From WS-2 sp036507005 (GTDB taxonomy: Bacteria > Eisenbacteria > RBG-16-71-46): a stretch of 64,000 nucleotides of DNA. Shown piece after piece: positions 28,121-38,140 of this stretch. How positions within the stretch are numbered: position 1 is the first letter of the stretch; the number at the start of each line of letters is the position of its first letter. The notes under the pieces are model-generated. The model saw only the letters and a list, made by a program, of their open reading frames with translations. It made no database searches and was not told where the DNA came from. A program made the position numbers and the translations under genes. Where the stretch lies: NCBI GenBank assembly GCA_036507005.1, contig DASXQT010000006.1:8567-72566 (forward strand), given 5' to 3'.

Positions 28121-30844
28121 ATGACCCAACCCTCCTTTCTCGCACGCGTCGTCGGCCAGCCGCTGGATTCCCTCGTCGGGCTGAGCCCCGCGCAACGCGC
28201 GGCCGCGGTGCGCGACTCGATCCCGGACCTCCACGCCTTCCTCGACGACGGCCGGAGCTTCGAGGAGCGCGAGGCGCCGCCCCGCACCCGGGAGCTCGCC
28301 CGCTCACTGCTCGCGGCGCTCGAAGCCGAGCCCGAGGGCGAAGGCCCGCCGAAGAACCTGCGCGAGCGCATCGTCACGAACGCGCTGATCCGGGGCGAGG
28401 CGGACCGCGACCAGAACGTGTACCTGGGGAAGCTCTTCACCCGCACGCTCACGCGCGCGGTCCCCGATCTGGTCTTCCAGCCCGCCAGCCTCGCCGAGAC
28501 CGCGTGCGCGCTGCGCTGGGGGCGCGCGAACGCGGTGCCGGTCGCGCTGCGCGGCGCGGCCTCGACCGCGATGGGGGGCTCGGTGCCGAACGAGGGCGGG
28601 CTCACGCTCGACCTCTCGCGGCTCGACTCGATCGAGATCGACGCCGAGGCCGGCGTGTGCGTGGTGGGCGCGGGGGCGCGGCTGCGCACCATCCACCAGC
28701 GGCTCGCCGAGCAGGACCTGGCGCTGCGCGCCTATCCCTCGAACCTGGGCGGCACGCTCGCCGGCTGGTTCGCGACCGGCGGGATCGGCATGAACGCCTT
28801 CGGCCGCGGCCGCGCGCTCGACAGCGTGCGCGCCGTCGACGTCGCTCTTCCGGCGGGAGAGCACGTGCGCTTCCACGACGACGGGCGCCTCGACGTGCCC
28901 GACGGCCGGCACCGGCGCACGCTCGGCGACGCGGCCGAGGTCGCGGCCTGGTTCCGCGGCCTCGGCTACCCGCCGCTCGCGCTCGCGGATCTCGCGCGCA
29001 GCGAGGGCGTGCTCGGCGTGCTGGTGAAGCTCACGGTCGCGATCGAGCCCCGCCCCGTGCTGGGCGCGTTCCTGATCTCGTTCGAGACCCGCGACCAGGC
29101 GCTCGCGGCCGCCGAGTGGATCGCGCGCGCGGCGCCCGCCCGGTTCCCGCGGCCCGCCAACGTGAAGCTCTTCTCGGGGTCGCACATGCACCACACCCGC
29201 CGGGTGTGGGAGGACGAGGACGCGCGCGACTGGCGCGCCCACCCGAGCGCGCTCTCGGACGGGAGCGGGATGCCGTGGAAGCGCATCGCCGGGCCCGAGG
29301 AGGCCGGAGCCGGGACCGCTCCCGACCGCCTGCACGCCGGCGGCTACCTGTTCGTGGATTTCTTCGGGCTGGATGCGGCGCGTCAGTTCGCGCGCGCGCT
29401 TGGCGAGGTGCCGGGCGCGCCCATCGTGCTCGGGCGCGAGAGCGCGCGGATCGCGGTCGAGCGCTTCAAGCCCCAGCAGACCAAGCGGCTCGGGCCCGGG
29501 CTCTTGGCGGCCGAGATCGTGATGCCGGCCGCGGAGGTGAAGGCGTTCCTCCCGCGCGCGGAACAGCTCGCGCGCGGCGCCGGGACCGATCTCGACGCCG
29601 AGGTCTACTACCTGGCCGACGGCGAGGCGCTGGTGATCGGCGGCTACCTCACCGACCACCGCAGCGGATCGTTCGCCGTGGACCTCGTGATCGCGCCCGC
29701 GCTCGTGGACCTGGCGATGAAGCGCCACCGCGGCCGGCCCTACGTGCTGGGGCGCTGGCAGGCGGCGTGGTTCGCGCGCACGTTCGGAGTGCGCGGGGCG
29801 GAGCGGCTGCGCGCGGCCAAGCGCGGGCTCGATCCGGCGGCGATCGTGAACCGCGGCGTGCTGCTGGAGATGCGGCTCAAGGGCCTGCTCGGCGCCGTGC
29901 TCGCCTTGGGCTTCGCGCCCGGCGTGTCGCTGGTGCGTGGCGTCTACGCGAGCGCGGCGCTCTCGCCGCTCGCGCGCGCGGCGAAGCGGCTGCTGGCCGG
30001 GCGGCCGGGCCCGGCCCACGGGCGCGGCGAGCCGGCCGCGGTGGGCGCGCGCTTCCGCGCCACGCCGGCGGAGCAGGCGGCGGCGCCGGCGGAGAACGGT
30101 GCCGCGGCGGGCGCGAGCGCAGCGCGGGCGGCCGAGGCGGCAGCGCCCATCGCCGGCGCTCCGCAGATCGCCTCGGCGCGGGCGCTCAACTGCGTCAACT
30201 GCGGCGAGTGCAACTCGGTCTGCCCGGTGTTCGTGGACTCGAAGATCCGCCTGCCTCAGACCCTCACCCATCTCGGCGAGGCGATGCACGGCGGCGCGGC
30301 GCTCGCGCCCGCGGCGAGCGCGCTGCTCGACCTCTGCATGCGCTGCGGCAACTGCGAGGAGGTGTGCCAGGCCGGCATCCCGCACTTGCCGCTCTACGAG
30401 CGCATGCAGCAGGCTTCGAACGCGCAGCGCCCGCACGACCGCGAGCGCCACGCCGCGGTGCTGCTCGCGCTCCGCTCCGCGCCGCGCTACCGCGAGTTCC
30501 TCGACATCCGCCCGGGCGGATACGTGAAGCGCGCGCCCGCATCGCTCCCGGGCGTGGCGCGCTACCTGCTGCTGCGCGCCGAGAACGACGCCGGCCCGGC
30601 CGCGACCTGCATCCACTGCGGGGCGTGCGTCGCGGTCTGCCCCACCCAGGCGAACCACGAGTTCGAGGGCGACGATCCGCGCTGGATCACCACCGATCAG
30701 CTGCGCTGCATCGGCTGCGGGACGTGCGTCGAGGTGTGCCCCGCCAACCACCTGAACGGGGGGCAGACGCTGCGCGTGGTGGAGGCGCCCACCGCCGACT
30801 GGTTCGTCGCGATCGCCGAGCTCGAGCGCGGGGGGAAGGCATGA
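28121..30844 (+). CDS. FAD-linked oxidase with four [4Fe-4S] motifs
   Basis: A 907-residue soluble oxidoreductase. An FAD-binding PCMH domain (about 110-290: PVALRGAASTAMGGSVPNEGG, YPSNLGGTLAGWFATGGIGMN) and its cap domain (to about 590) resemble D-lactate/glycolate dehydrogenases. After an Ala/Gly-rich linker come four CxxCxxCxxxC motifs beginning at Cys691, Cys739, Cys830 and Cys863, two paired sets of ferredoxin-type clusters. The chain could pass electrons from a 2-hydroxy or similar acid, through FAD and four clusters, to a partner. The partner is probably the giant protein encoded next, whose ATG overlaps this stop by 4 bases. Substrate unknown. Confidence 0.87.
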   Translation: MTQPSFLARVVGQPLDSLVGLSPAQRAAAVRDSIPDLHAFLDDGRSFEEREAPPRTRELARSLLAALEAEPEGEGPPKNLRERIVTNALIRGEADRDQNVYLGKLFTRTLTRAVPDLVFQPASLAETACALRWGRANAVPVALRGAASTAMGGSVPNEGGLTLDLSRLDSIEIDAEAGVCVVGAGARLRTIHQRLAEQDLALRAYPSNLGGTLAGWFATGGIGMNAFGRGRALDSVRAVDVALPAGEHVRFHDDGRLDVPDGRHRRTLGDAAEVAAWFRGLGYPPLALADLARSEGVLGVLVKLTVAIEPRPVLGAFLISFETRDQALAAAEWIARAAPARFPRPANVKLFSGSHMHHTRRVWEDEDARDWRAHPSALSDGSGMPWKRIAGPEEAGAGTAPDRLHAGGYLFVDFFGLDAARQFARALGEVPGAPIVLGRESARIAVERFKPQQTKRLGPGLLAAEIVMPAAEVKAFLPRAEQLARGAGTDLDAEVYYLADGEALVIGGYLTDHRSGSFAVDLVIAPALVDLAMKRHRGRPYVLGRWQAAWFARTFGVRGAERLRAAKRGLDPAAIVNRGVLLEMRLKGLLGAVLALGFAPGVSLVRGVYASAALSPLARAAKRLLAGRPGPAHGRGEPAAVGARFRATPAEQAAAPAENGAAAGASAARAAEAAAPIAGAPQIASARALNCVNCGECNSVCPVFVDSKIRLPQTLTHLGEAMHGGAALAPAASALLDLCMRCGNCEEVCQAGIPHLPLYERMQQASNAQRPHDRERHAAVLLALRSAPRYREFLDIRPGGYVKRAPASLPGVARYLLLRAENDAGPAATCIHCGACVAVCPTQANHEFEGDDPRWITTDQLRCIGCGTCVEVCPANHLNGGQTLRVVEAPTADWFVAIAELERGGKA

Positions 30845-33800
30845 GCATCGGGATCGAGCGCCTGAGCGCGGACCTGCTGCCGCCGCGCGCCGCGGCGCCC
30901 GCGGGCGAAGGCGGCGACGGACGCCTGCTCCGCGAGCGCGTGGCGCTGTGGGAGGACCTGCTCACGCTGGTGGTGGATCCCGAGAGCCCCAAGGTCGAGG
31001 ACCGCGGGCGCAAGCGCGCGGCGCTCTCCTACCTGCTCGAGCGCGCGGGGGTCGAGGAGGGCGCCTTCTGGAAGCTCGCGCGCGGGCGGCGCGGGCGGCT
31101 CTTCCTGTCGCACTGGTCGCGCGTGTCGCGCGACATCCCGCAGCTCGAGATCTCCGCGTTCGACCTCGACAAGCTGTGGAAGGAGCGCTACCGGCAGGAG
31201 CCGCTCACGCTCGGCGCGGCGTGGCACTACGGGTTCTGGCGCTCGTACTTCTCGCACGCCGCGATCACCCACCCCGCGAACGACGGCCTGCGCGAGGAGT
31301 TCTCGACCGCCTGGGACCTGGTGCGCAAGCACCCGGCGGTGCTGTTCCGCACCGCCGAGGGCCAGCGCACCACGCCGCTCCGCTCGCTGCGCCTCGACCT
31401 GCCGATGATCGTGGGCCCGCTGCCCCACGGCGACGGCGTGACGATGGAGCGCGCGTATCTGGAGGCGATCGCCGCGGCCGACCCGGAGCGCGATCTGCAG
31501 ACGCGCTCGCTGGTGGTGGCCGAGGCCGCGCGCTGCCTCGAGCATCTCGCCGCGCTCGCGCCGCACGCGGCCGACCTGATGCCGCGCCTCACGCCCGCCG
31601 ACGCCGCGGCGCTCGCGCGCCCCGGGGCGCTGCGCGAGCTGGTGGCGGGCGCGCGCGTGGTCGAGCTGGAGTGGAGCGGGGACCTGGAATCGAGCGCCGC
31701 CCTCGTGCGCGCCACGAATCCGGACGCGCTGCTCTCCGTGTTCCTGCGCTACGGCGGCTTCGCGGCCGAGGGCGCCGAGCGCCCGCGCTTCTGGCGCGCG
31801 CTCGAGGACGCGGTGCGTCTCGACGGCGTGGCGGTGATCCACGTGCATTCCGGGAGCGAGAAATCGTACCGGCTGATCCCGCGCATCGACGCCTACCTCA
31901 AGGCGCGCTTTCTGCGGGCGCGGGTCCAGCTGGTCTCGGCGGGCGGGGACACCGACACGCTCTCCTCGGCGGCCGCGGTCTACGAGGCGGTGCTGCTGGG
32001 CGCCAACGGCGGCGCCATGACGCACGCCGCCTCGCTCGCGCTCGAGCCCGGGCTGGTGGACGTCTACCACGGCGCCGATCCCGCGCCGCTTTCGGCCGCG
32101 CTCGCGGCCCGCGACCGCGAAGAGCTCGAGACCCTCGCGCTCAACACGCTCACGTGCTGGCAGCACAGCATCCTCGACTTCCTCTCCTGCATGGGGATCG
32201 ACGACATCCAGAAGACCTCGGGCAACACCATGGCGATCACGCTCACCGAGGAGTGGATCCACGAGGTGGACCGCCTCGCCACACCCGAGTTCGCGGTCCA
32301 GAACGCCGAGCTGAACGCGCGTCGGGTGGCGGCCGAGCCGCCGCCGCGCGCGGTGCGCGAGCGCTTCAAGGTCTCGGGGCTGCTTGCCGAGGTGCGGCCC
32401 GACCTGCCGCTGGTCCACGCCGCCCGCATCCTCGCGCACCGGAACGCGAACTATCACCTCGAGAACTCGAACCGCAATCTCAGCGCCGACTTCCTCGAGG
32501 TGATCTACCGCATGGCGGCGGGGAAGATGCCGGAGGCGGACGACTTCTTCCTGTCGAGCGACATGGGCGAGCTGTCGCTCGACGGCATCCGAGTGCGGCT
32601 CACGCGCGAGTCGATCGCCTGGTCGCTCCAGCGCCTGGCCCGCGATCCGCAGGCGCTCGACTACGTCTCGCTCGCCGTGCCGCGCGGCTTCCTGCGCCCG
32701 GGCGCGGTCCCGCCGGGCGCCCGCGTGAGCCTCCACGCCGGGGGCGCGGATGCTGCGGCGCTCGTCACGCTCGAGGCCGACGCGCGCGGCGGGTTCGAGC
32801 ACCGCTGGGCACCGGCGCCCGCGCTGGTCCAGGCGCTCGAGAAGGGCGCGCCGCTCGCGCTGGTCGCGCGCGACCCCGAGGGCGGCGAGCGGCGCGTGGA
32901 GCTGGCCGCGCCCGCGAGCGCCACCGGCCACAGCGTGCTGCGCGCCTCGCGTGACGGCGCCGTGACGCTCAAGCGCGACCCGCGCGGCACGCTCGTGCTC
33001 TCGGGCTTCGGGTTCCGCGAGCCGGTGTGGCACGGCCCGGTCTCCCACGCCAGCATCTCGCTGGGCGCGGCGTCGGAGGACTTCCTGATCGCGCGCATCG
33101 AGGGGAACAGCGGGCTCGCGATGACCTCGTCGGGCGAGGGCGGGCCCATCCGGCTCGCCGCCGACGAGGACATGAAGTGGGAGAGCCTGCAGGCCGCGAG
33201 CGGGCACTTCGGCATCCACGCCGCGGACCTGCGGCGCGTGCGCGACGTCGAGATCAAGATCAACCAGGGCGCCAAGCCCGGCAAGGGCGGAAGGCTTAGC
33301 GGCGCCAAGGTCACCGCCACCGTGAGCAAGGCGCGCAACATCCCGGTCGGCACCGACGCGCTCTCGCCCGATCCCAAGCACGACATCTACTCGATCGAGG
33401 ACATGCCGGCCGAGGTGTGGCTGTGGCTGCTCTATCACAACCACTGCGGCATCAAGATCACGGGCTCCAACTACACCAAGTACGTGGCGGCGGGCATGTG
33501 GTCCAACTTCGTCGTGGACTACCTGCTGGTCGACTCGGGCCTCGGCGGCTCGGGCAACTACCACGCCGACTCCTCGCACGTCGGCTGGCCCGACATCTTC
33601 CGCACCATGCTCCACACCCACCACGCGCTGGTGCACGAGAAGGTGGACCTCGACGGCTCGGGCGTGCTGCGCCCGATCCGCGACCTGAACGGCGCGCCGT
33701 TCGGCGCGGGCGGCGGCACGCGGCTCTTCGCCTCGGGCGGGCTGCGCGGCGAGCTGGACATGCTCAAGGTGCTGATCGCGGGCGCCGACGGCCTGGTGGA

Positions 33801-36800
33801 GGCCAGCATCGGCAAGGCGGTGGCGTTCGGCTGCAACCAGTGCGGCAACTGCCACCTCGACTGCCCGCGCGGCGGCATCACCACCAAGCACGAGCTGACG
33901 GTGCAGAACGACCGCGCGCTCATGCGCCGCCGGTTCCGCAACTGGACCGCGCTCAACCTGGTGAAGCTCGCGGTCCTGATCGACGCGCTCAACCTCGAGC
34001 ACGGGGCGCTGGATGCGGACGGCAAGGTGGTGGACCGCGCGCGGCTGATCGACGACATCCGCCTGCTGCGCGGGCGCACCGACCTGCTGATCATGCCGGA
34101 GCGCAACGGGCGCGCGCCGCAGGCTCCGGCGCCCGAGTCCGAGCACGACTCCTGCCGCGTGGGCTCGCTCGCGGTGAGCGAGCCGGTGCCGGTGGACGCG
34201 ATCTGGGAGGCGGCACGGCTCTCCTACAACGGCGGCAACAATCGCGGCGGCGGGATCGACTTCGCGGGCTTCGCGCCCGCCGCGGTGCGGGAGAGCACCT
34301 GCCTGGTGTTCAACACCATCGGCCCCGACCGGGTGGCCACCATGCACGAGATCCTGGACCACTTCGGCGGCTGTGTCTTCCGCGACGCCGCGGGCGGCGA
34401 GCTGACCCTGGTCGAGGTGCACGACCGCCTGGCCCAGCTCCGCATGCCGGTGCGCGAGCGCTACTCGGGGGAGGAGGGCTGGCGCGCCGCGGGGCTGCGC
34501 GAGAACCCGGGCGACTTCTACACCTGCTTCGTGGACCTCGACCCCGAGGTGCTGCGGGGCTACGGCGGCACGCTGCTCTCGAGCGAGCACTGGCTCCAGC
34601 GCCGCACCAAGTACGGCGACCTTCCCGACGAGATGCTCGAGTTCGCGCTCGTGAACCTGCCCGAACCCGACGACCCCTCCCTCGCGCGGCTCGCCGAGTT
34701 CGTGGCGGACGTGCGCGAGGAGTACTTCACCGCGCTCGCCCACCTCGTGGACTCGCGCTACTACCGCACCCATCCGCCGCGGCCCGAGCAGATCGCGGCC
34801 GGCCGCGTAGCACCCCCCGGCAAGTACGCGCTCAAGCGCCGCGGGTTCGTGGTGTCGATGGGGGAGGACCTCGCGTCGATCAAGATCTCGGGCTGGACCC
34901 ACACCATTCCCGAGTACTTCGACCTCGAGCGCTTCTGGGCCGAGTACCCGGGTGCGGCGGGCGGCGTGGAGGTCACGGTCCAGGGGCGCGCGTTCCGCAC
35001 CCCCGCGCTCCACGCCCACGTGTGGGGCATGCACCACCGCTATCCCACCAATTCGCCCGCGATCGACGAGGAGGGCCGCGGCAACCCTGCCGGCGCCCAC
35101 CCGTTCAAGGCCTACAACGTGCTGCTGATGCACAACGGCGAGCAGGTGGGCGTGGATTCGACCTCGCCGTTCCTGAACGAGTTCGGCTACGTGCACGCCG
35201 ACCCCTCGATGGGCGAGGGCGCCGAGATGTACCACGGCGACTCGGTGTACGAGCGCAAGTACCTCACCGACACCGAGTACGCGGGCTACCTGGTGGACTT
35301 CACGCGCCGCGTGCTGGGGCTCACGACCGAGGAGGCGAGCCAGATCATCTCGCCGATCACCGGGCTCGACCTCGCCGCGATGGACGAGGCGCGCCGCGCC
35401 AAGCTCGAGCTGCTGATGACCAACTACGTACAGCTCACGCCCACCGGCCCCTACAAGTTCACGATCGTCGAGTCGCGGCGCGGGAAGGCCGACGCGGGCG
35501 GGAACGGATCGGGCGCGCGGTTCCGCCGCCGGGTCGGGTTCCGCGAGAACATGGACATCAAGTTCCTGCGTCCCCACGAGATCATCGTCACCCGCGACGC
35601 GGCCCCGGGCGGCGTGCACGCGGTCGCGAACGGCAGCGAGGCGAAGATCGCGGACGCCATGCTGCGCAAGCTCCACGAGCAGGGCCTGCTCGGGGACGCG
35701 GCCGCCGACCTGCGCTTCAACATGCGCCCGGGCGGGAACCCCGGGCGCGGCGACTTCGGGGGCGTGTTCGAGGCGTTCACCACGCCGGGGAGCGGCGCGA
35801 TCGAGCTCGCCAACCGTTTCGGCGAGGAGGTGGCGGTGGCGCGCGCGGGGGAGAAGGTGGACCTCGCCGTGCCGCTCGAAGAGTCGGTGCGGCGTGCGGC
35901 GCCGGAGTGGAGGAGCCTGATCGAGGAGCGCCTCGCCCAGCTCGCGCACTCGATCGAGCGGGCGGCGGGTGACGGGCGGACGTTCGGGCCCGACCAGGCG
36001 CTGCCTGCGCCTGCGAGCGAGCTGGTCGAGGCCGCGCTCGAGCGCGCGCGCACGCTCACGTTCGACGACTACCGCGCGCTGGCGGAACACGAGCTGCCCG
36101 AGTTCGCGCGCCGCGGCGAGCCGCATCGCGCCGCCGCGATCCGCATGCTCGCCGAGCTGCGCAAGCGCATCGCGTTCGCGAACCTGGGCGGCAAGGCGCT
36201 CTCCAGCATGGAGTACCTCACCGACGGCGGCCGTGCCCCGGACGGCGTCGCGGAAGGCGGGCTCTACCGCCTGCTCGACGGCGTCGCCCCGATCCACGAG
36301 GCGCTCGCCGACCCCGCGCCCGGGGCGTGGCGCTTCGCCCGGCTCACACTCGCCACCCGCGACGACCTGTGCATGCCCAACGATCCGGCGCGCGACGTGC
36401 TGGTGATCGATTTCGCCGGCTTCCGCGGCGAGTCGTTCCAGCTCGACTCGGCGTCGCGCATCCTCACCGAGAGCGTGCGCCTCGGCTGGCGGAACGTGAT
36501 CGGCTATGACTTCATCGGCGGCCCGCGCTACGTCGGCACCAACCTCGCAGGCCCCGACGGAGCGGCGGCCGCAGGCGTGTCGATCGAGCTCTTCGGGCGG
36601 GAGTTCGGCGACTTCCTGGGCGCCCTGCTCGAGGGTGCCGAGCTGCGCGTCTACGGTCAGGCCGAGAGCCACTTCGGCCTCAAGGCCGACTCGGGTTACC
36701 TGTTCGTGCTCCAGGACGCGCTCAACACCTGCATGTACGCGGCGCACGGCGGCACCATCAGCCTGTGGGATTCGGGCTCGCGCTTCGCGGTCGCGGGCCA

Positions 36801-37323
36801 GAACAAGGTCCTGCTCGCCGACGGCAAGACGCCGGCGCCCGGGTTCAAGTCCATCCACTTCGGGATGCCGAACGAGTACGCGTTCGAGTACCTGATGTCG
36901 GGCGGCGAGAACTCGCTGCACGTGGTGATGGGACTCCAGAAGCCCGACGCGCGCGGCGAGATCGCGCTCAGGCCCAAGCCCTACGCCGGCAAGTTCTTCA
37001 TGTCGGGCGCCGCGGCCGGGCGGGTGTACGTGTTCGACCCGGGCGTGAAGCTCGATCCCGCCCAGTATCACGGCAACGTGCTGTCGGCGATCGCGCCCGA
37101 GGAGTGGGCGCAGGAAGTCGCGCCTTTCGTGGCGCGCGAGTCGGCGCGGCGCGGCGTGCCGGTGCGCATCGAGGGCGAGCACATCACGGTGCGGCTCGAG
37201 GGCCAGTGGCGCCGCTGGCGCTACGACGAGGCGTTCGCCAAGCTCATCCCGCTCAAGGTGGCGAAGGCCTCGCAGGAGAAGGGCGTGACGCCGCCGCAGC
37301 TCCTGCAGATCGTGGCGGAGTAG
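30841..37323 (+). CDS. Giant glutamate-synthase-like protein with permuted domain order
   Basis: A 2160-residue soluble protein. Residues 1 to about 700 match no domain I recognise. From about 715 to 1040 lies a glutamate-synthase FMN barrel (GPVSHASISLGAAS, GNSGLAMTSSGEGG, KINQGAKPGKGG, GIKITGSNYTKYVAAG, ASGGLRGELDMLKVLIAGAD) ending in an iron-sulphur loop at Cys998, 1001, 1004, 1008. About 1335-1590 resembles a class II amidotransferase (HHRYPTNS, LLMHNGEQVG) but has no N-terminal nucleophile cysteine. About 1850-2060 is a GXGXG-type domain (GWRNVIGYDFIGGPRYVGTNLAG). Ordinary GltB has amidotransferase first, then FMN, then GXGXG. No gltD-type subunit is near; the coupled FAD/Fe-S protein is the likely electron donor. 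Function beyond an FMN-dependent synthase or oxidase is unknown. Confidence 0.85.
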   Translation: MSIGIERLSADLLPPRAAAPAGEGGDGRLLRERVALWEDLLTLVVDPESPKVEDRGRKRAALSYLLERAGVEEGAFWKLARGRRGRLFLSHWSRVSRDIPQLEISAFDLDKLWKERYRQEPLTLGAAWHYGFWRSYFSHAAITHPANDGLREEFSTAWDLVRKHPAVLFRTAEGQRTTPLRSLRLDLPMIVGPLPHGDGVTMERAYLEAIAAADPERDLQTRSLVVAEAARCLEHLAALAPHAADLMPRLTPADAAALARPGALRELVAGARVVELEWSGDLESSAALVRATNPDALLSVFLRYGGFAAEGAERPRFWRALEDAVRLDGVAVIHVHSGSEKSYRLIPRIDAYLKARFLRARVQLVSAGGDTDTLSSAAAVYEAVLLGANGGAMTHAASLALEPGLVDVYHGADPAPLSAALAARDREELETLALNTLTCWQHSILDFLSCMGIDDIQKTSGNTMAITLTEEWIHEVDRLATPEFAVQNAELNARRVAAEPPPRAVRERFKVSGLLAEVRPDLPLVHAARILAHRNANYHLENSNRNLSADFLEVIYRMAAGKMPEADDFFLSSDMGELSLDGIRVRLTRESIAWSLQRLARDPQALDYVSLAVPRGFLRPGAVPPGARVSLHAGGADAAALVTLEADARGGFEHRWAPAPALVQALEKGAPLALVARDPEGGERRVELAAPASATGHSVLRASRDGAVTLKRDPRGTLVLSGFGFREPVWHGPVSHASISLGAASEDFLIARIEGNSGLAMTSSGEGGPIRLAADEDMKWESLQAASGHFGIHAADLRRVRDVEIKINQGAKPGKGGRLSGAKVTATVSKARNIPVGTDALSPDPKHDIYSIEDMPAEVWLWLLYHNHCGIKITGSNYTKYVAAGMWSNFVVDYLLVDSGLGGSGNYHADSSHVGWPDIFRTMLHTHHALVHEKVDLDGSGVLRPIRDLNGAPFGAGGGTRLFASGGLRGELDMLKVLIAGADGLVEASIGKAVAFGCNQCGNCHLDCPRGGITTKHELTVQNDRALMRRRFRNWTALNLVKLAVLIDALNLEHGALDADGKVVDRARLIDDIRLLRGRTDLLIMPERNGRAPQAPAPESEHDSCRVGSLAVSEPVPVDAIWEAARLSYNGGNNRGGGIDFAGFAPAAVRESTCLVFNTIGPDRVATMHEILDHFGGCVFRDAAGGELTLVEVHDRLAQLRMPVRERYSGEEGWRAAGLRENPGDFYTCFVDLDPEVLRGYGGTLLSSEHWLQRRTKYGDLPDEMLEFALVNLPEPDDPSLARLAEFVADVREEYFTALAHLVDSRYYRTHPPRPEQIAAGRVAPPGKYALKRRGFVVSMGEDLASIKISGWTHTIPEYFDLERFWAEYPGAAGGVEVTVQGRAFRTPALHAHVWGMHHRYPTNSPAIDEEGRGNPAGAHPFKAYNVLLMHNGEQVGVDSTSPFLNEFGYVHADPSMGEGAEMYHGDSVYERKYLTDTEYAGYLVDFTRRVLGLTTEEASQIISPITGLDLAAMDEARRAKLELLMTNYVQLTPTGPYKFTIVESRRGKADAGGNGSGARFRRRVGFRENMDIKFLRPHEIIVTRDAAPGGVHAVANGSEAKIADAMLRKLHEQGLLGDAAADLRFNMRPGGNPGRGDFGGVFEAFTTPGSGAIELANRFGEEVAVARAGEKVDLAVPLEESVRRAAPEWRSLIEERLAQLAHSIERAAGDGRTFGPDQALPAPASELVEAALERARTLTFDDYRALAEHELPEFARRGEPHRAAAIRMLAELRKRIAFANLGGKALSSMEYLTDGGRAPDGVAEGGLYRLLDGVAPIHEALADPAPGAWRFARLTLATRDDLCMPNDPARDVLVIDFAGFRGESFQLDSASRILTESVRLGWRNVIGYDFIGGPRYVGTNLAGPDGAAAAGVSIELFGREFGDFLGALLEGAELRVYGQAESHFGLKADSGYLFVLQDALNTCMYAAHGGTISLWDSGSRFAVAGQNKVLLADGKTPAPGFKSIHFGMPNEYAFEYLMSGGENSLHVVMGLQKPDARGEIALRPKPYAGKFFMSGAAAGRVYVFDPGVKLDPAQYHGNVLSAIAPEEWAQEVAPFVARESARRGVPVRIEGEHITVRLEGQWRRWRYDEAFAKLIPLKVAKASQEKGVTPPQLLQIVAE

Positions 37324-37435
37324 CCGCGCGGCGGGCCGCCGGCTGCGGAAGCGTCCGCTCCGCGTCCGCGGAATTCCGCATCTCGATTCGCGCCGGCGTT
37401 CCTTTTCCCGCCGCGGCGATGGGAGCGGCGCCGTC

Positions 37436-38086
37436 TCACCGGGCGCGCTGGGTGAGAACGAAGTGCGTCGCCCGGGCGGTGGCGACGTGCTTGCTGCACT
37501 GGTAGCCCAGCGCGGGCACGTCGATCCCGGCGAGGAGGTGCTCGCCCGAGCCGAGCATGATCGGGCTGATCGCGAGGTGCATCTCGTCGATGAGGCCCGC
37601 CTGCAGGTACTGGCGAATCGTCGCCGCTCCGCCGCCGAGACGAACATCCTTGCCGCCGGCCGCCTTCACCGCGCGCTCGAGCGCGGCATGGATCCCGTCC
37701 CCCACGAAGTGGAACGTCGTGCCGCCGGCCATGGGGACGGAGGGCCGCGCGTGGTGCGTGAGCACGAAGACCGGCACGTGGTACGGGGGATCGTCGCCCC
37801 ACCAGCCTTTCCACTTGTCGTCGGGCCATGGTCCCCGGACGGGACCGAACATGTTGCGGCCGAGGATCCACGCCCCGATGTTGGTGAAGCCGCGCGCCGT
37901 GAAGTCGTCATCCACTCCGGTCTCGCCGCCGTCCTTCCCGATCATCTTCTGGAAGCTGCGCGTCCCGACCATCCAGTCGTGCAGGGCGAGGCCGCCCTTG
38001 CCGAGCGGGTGATCCAGGCCTTGGTCGGGGCCGGCGCCGTAGCCGTCGAGGGAGATCGAGAAGCCGTGGACGCGAAGCCTGGACAT
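37436..38086 (-). CDS. Dihydrofolate-reductase-fold (RibD C-terminal-like) protein
   Basis: A 216-residue protein starting MSRLRVHGFSISLDGYGAGP. Landmarks of the family: ISLDGY, AWILGRNMFGPVRGPWP, PVFVLTHHARP, VRLGGGAATIRQYLQAGLIDEMHLAISPIMLGSGEHLL. These proteins share the NADPH-binding fold of RibD/DHFR; most members lack a defined substrate. The stop is 112 bp from the convergent giant gene; 54 bp separate it from the racemase on the same strand. Confidence 0.88.
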   Translation of the reverse strand: MSRLRVHGFSISLDGYGAGPDQGLDHPLGKGGLALHDWMVGTRSFQKMIGKDGGETGVDDDFTARGFTNIGAWILGRNMFGPVRGPWPDDKWKGWWGDDPPYHVPVFVLTHHARPSVPMAGGTTFHFVGDGIHAALERAVKAAGGKDVRLGGGAATIRQYLQAGLIDEMHLAISPIMLGSGEHLLAGIDVPALGYQCSKHVATARATHFVLTQRAR

Positions 38087-38140
38087 GGTGCGATCCTTTC
38101 TCTCCGGGCGAAGGTGAAGCGATGACTCACGAATCGAGAT

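Noticed and set aside
27727..30840. In-frame open extension of the giant gene upstream to 27727 (3198 codons in total)
   Set aside because: It overlaps the FAD-oxidase gene in another frame, and its translation is low-complexity Arg/Ala/Gly sequence. The ATG at 30841 gives a normal 4-base overlap.
37324..37435. GCGGAATTCCGC palindrome between the giant gene and the reductase gene as a bidirectional terminator
   Set aside because: Only 12 bp, without a T-run on either side; not enough to call a terminator.
30697..37647. A 2316-codon open frame antisense to the giant glutamate-synthase-like gene
   Set aside because: Long antisense frames are produced by the high-GC codon bias. The translation is rich in Arg, Ala, Gly, His and Glu with no domain, while the plus-strand frame has clear enzyme motifs.
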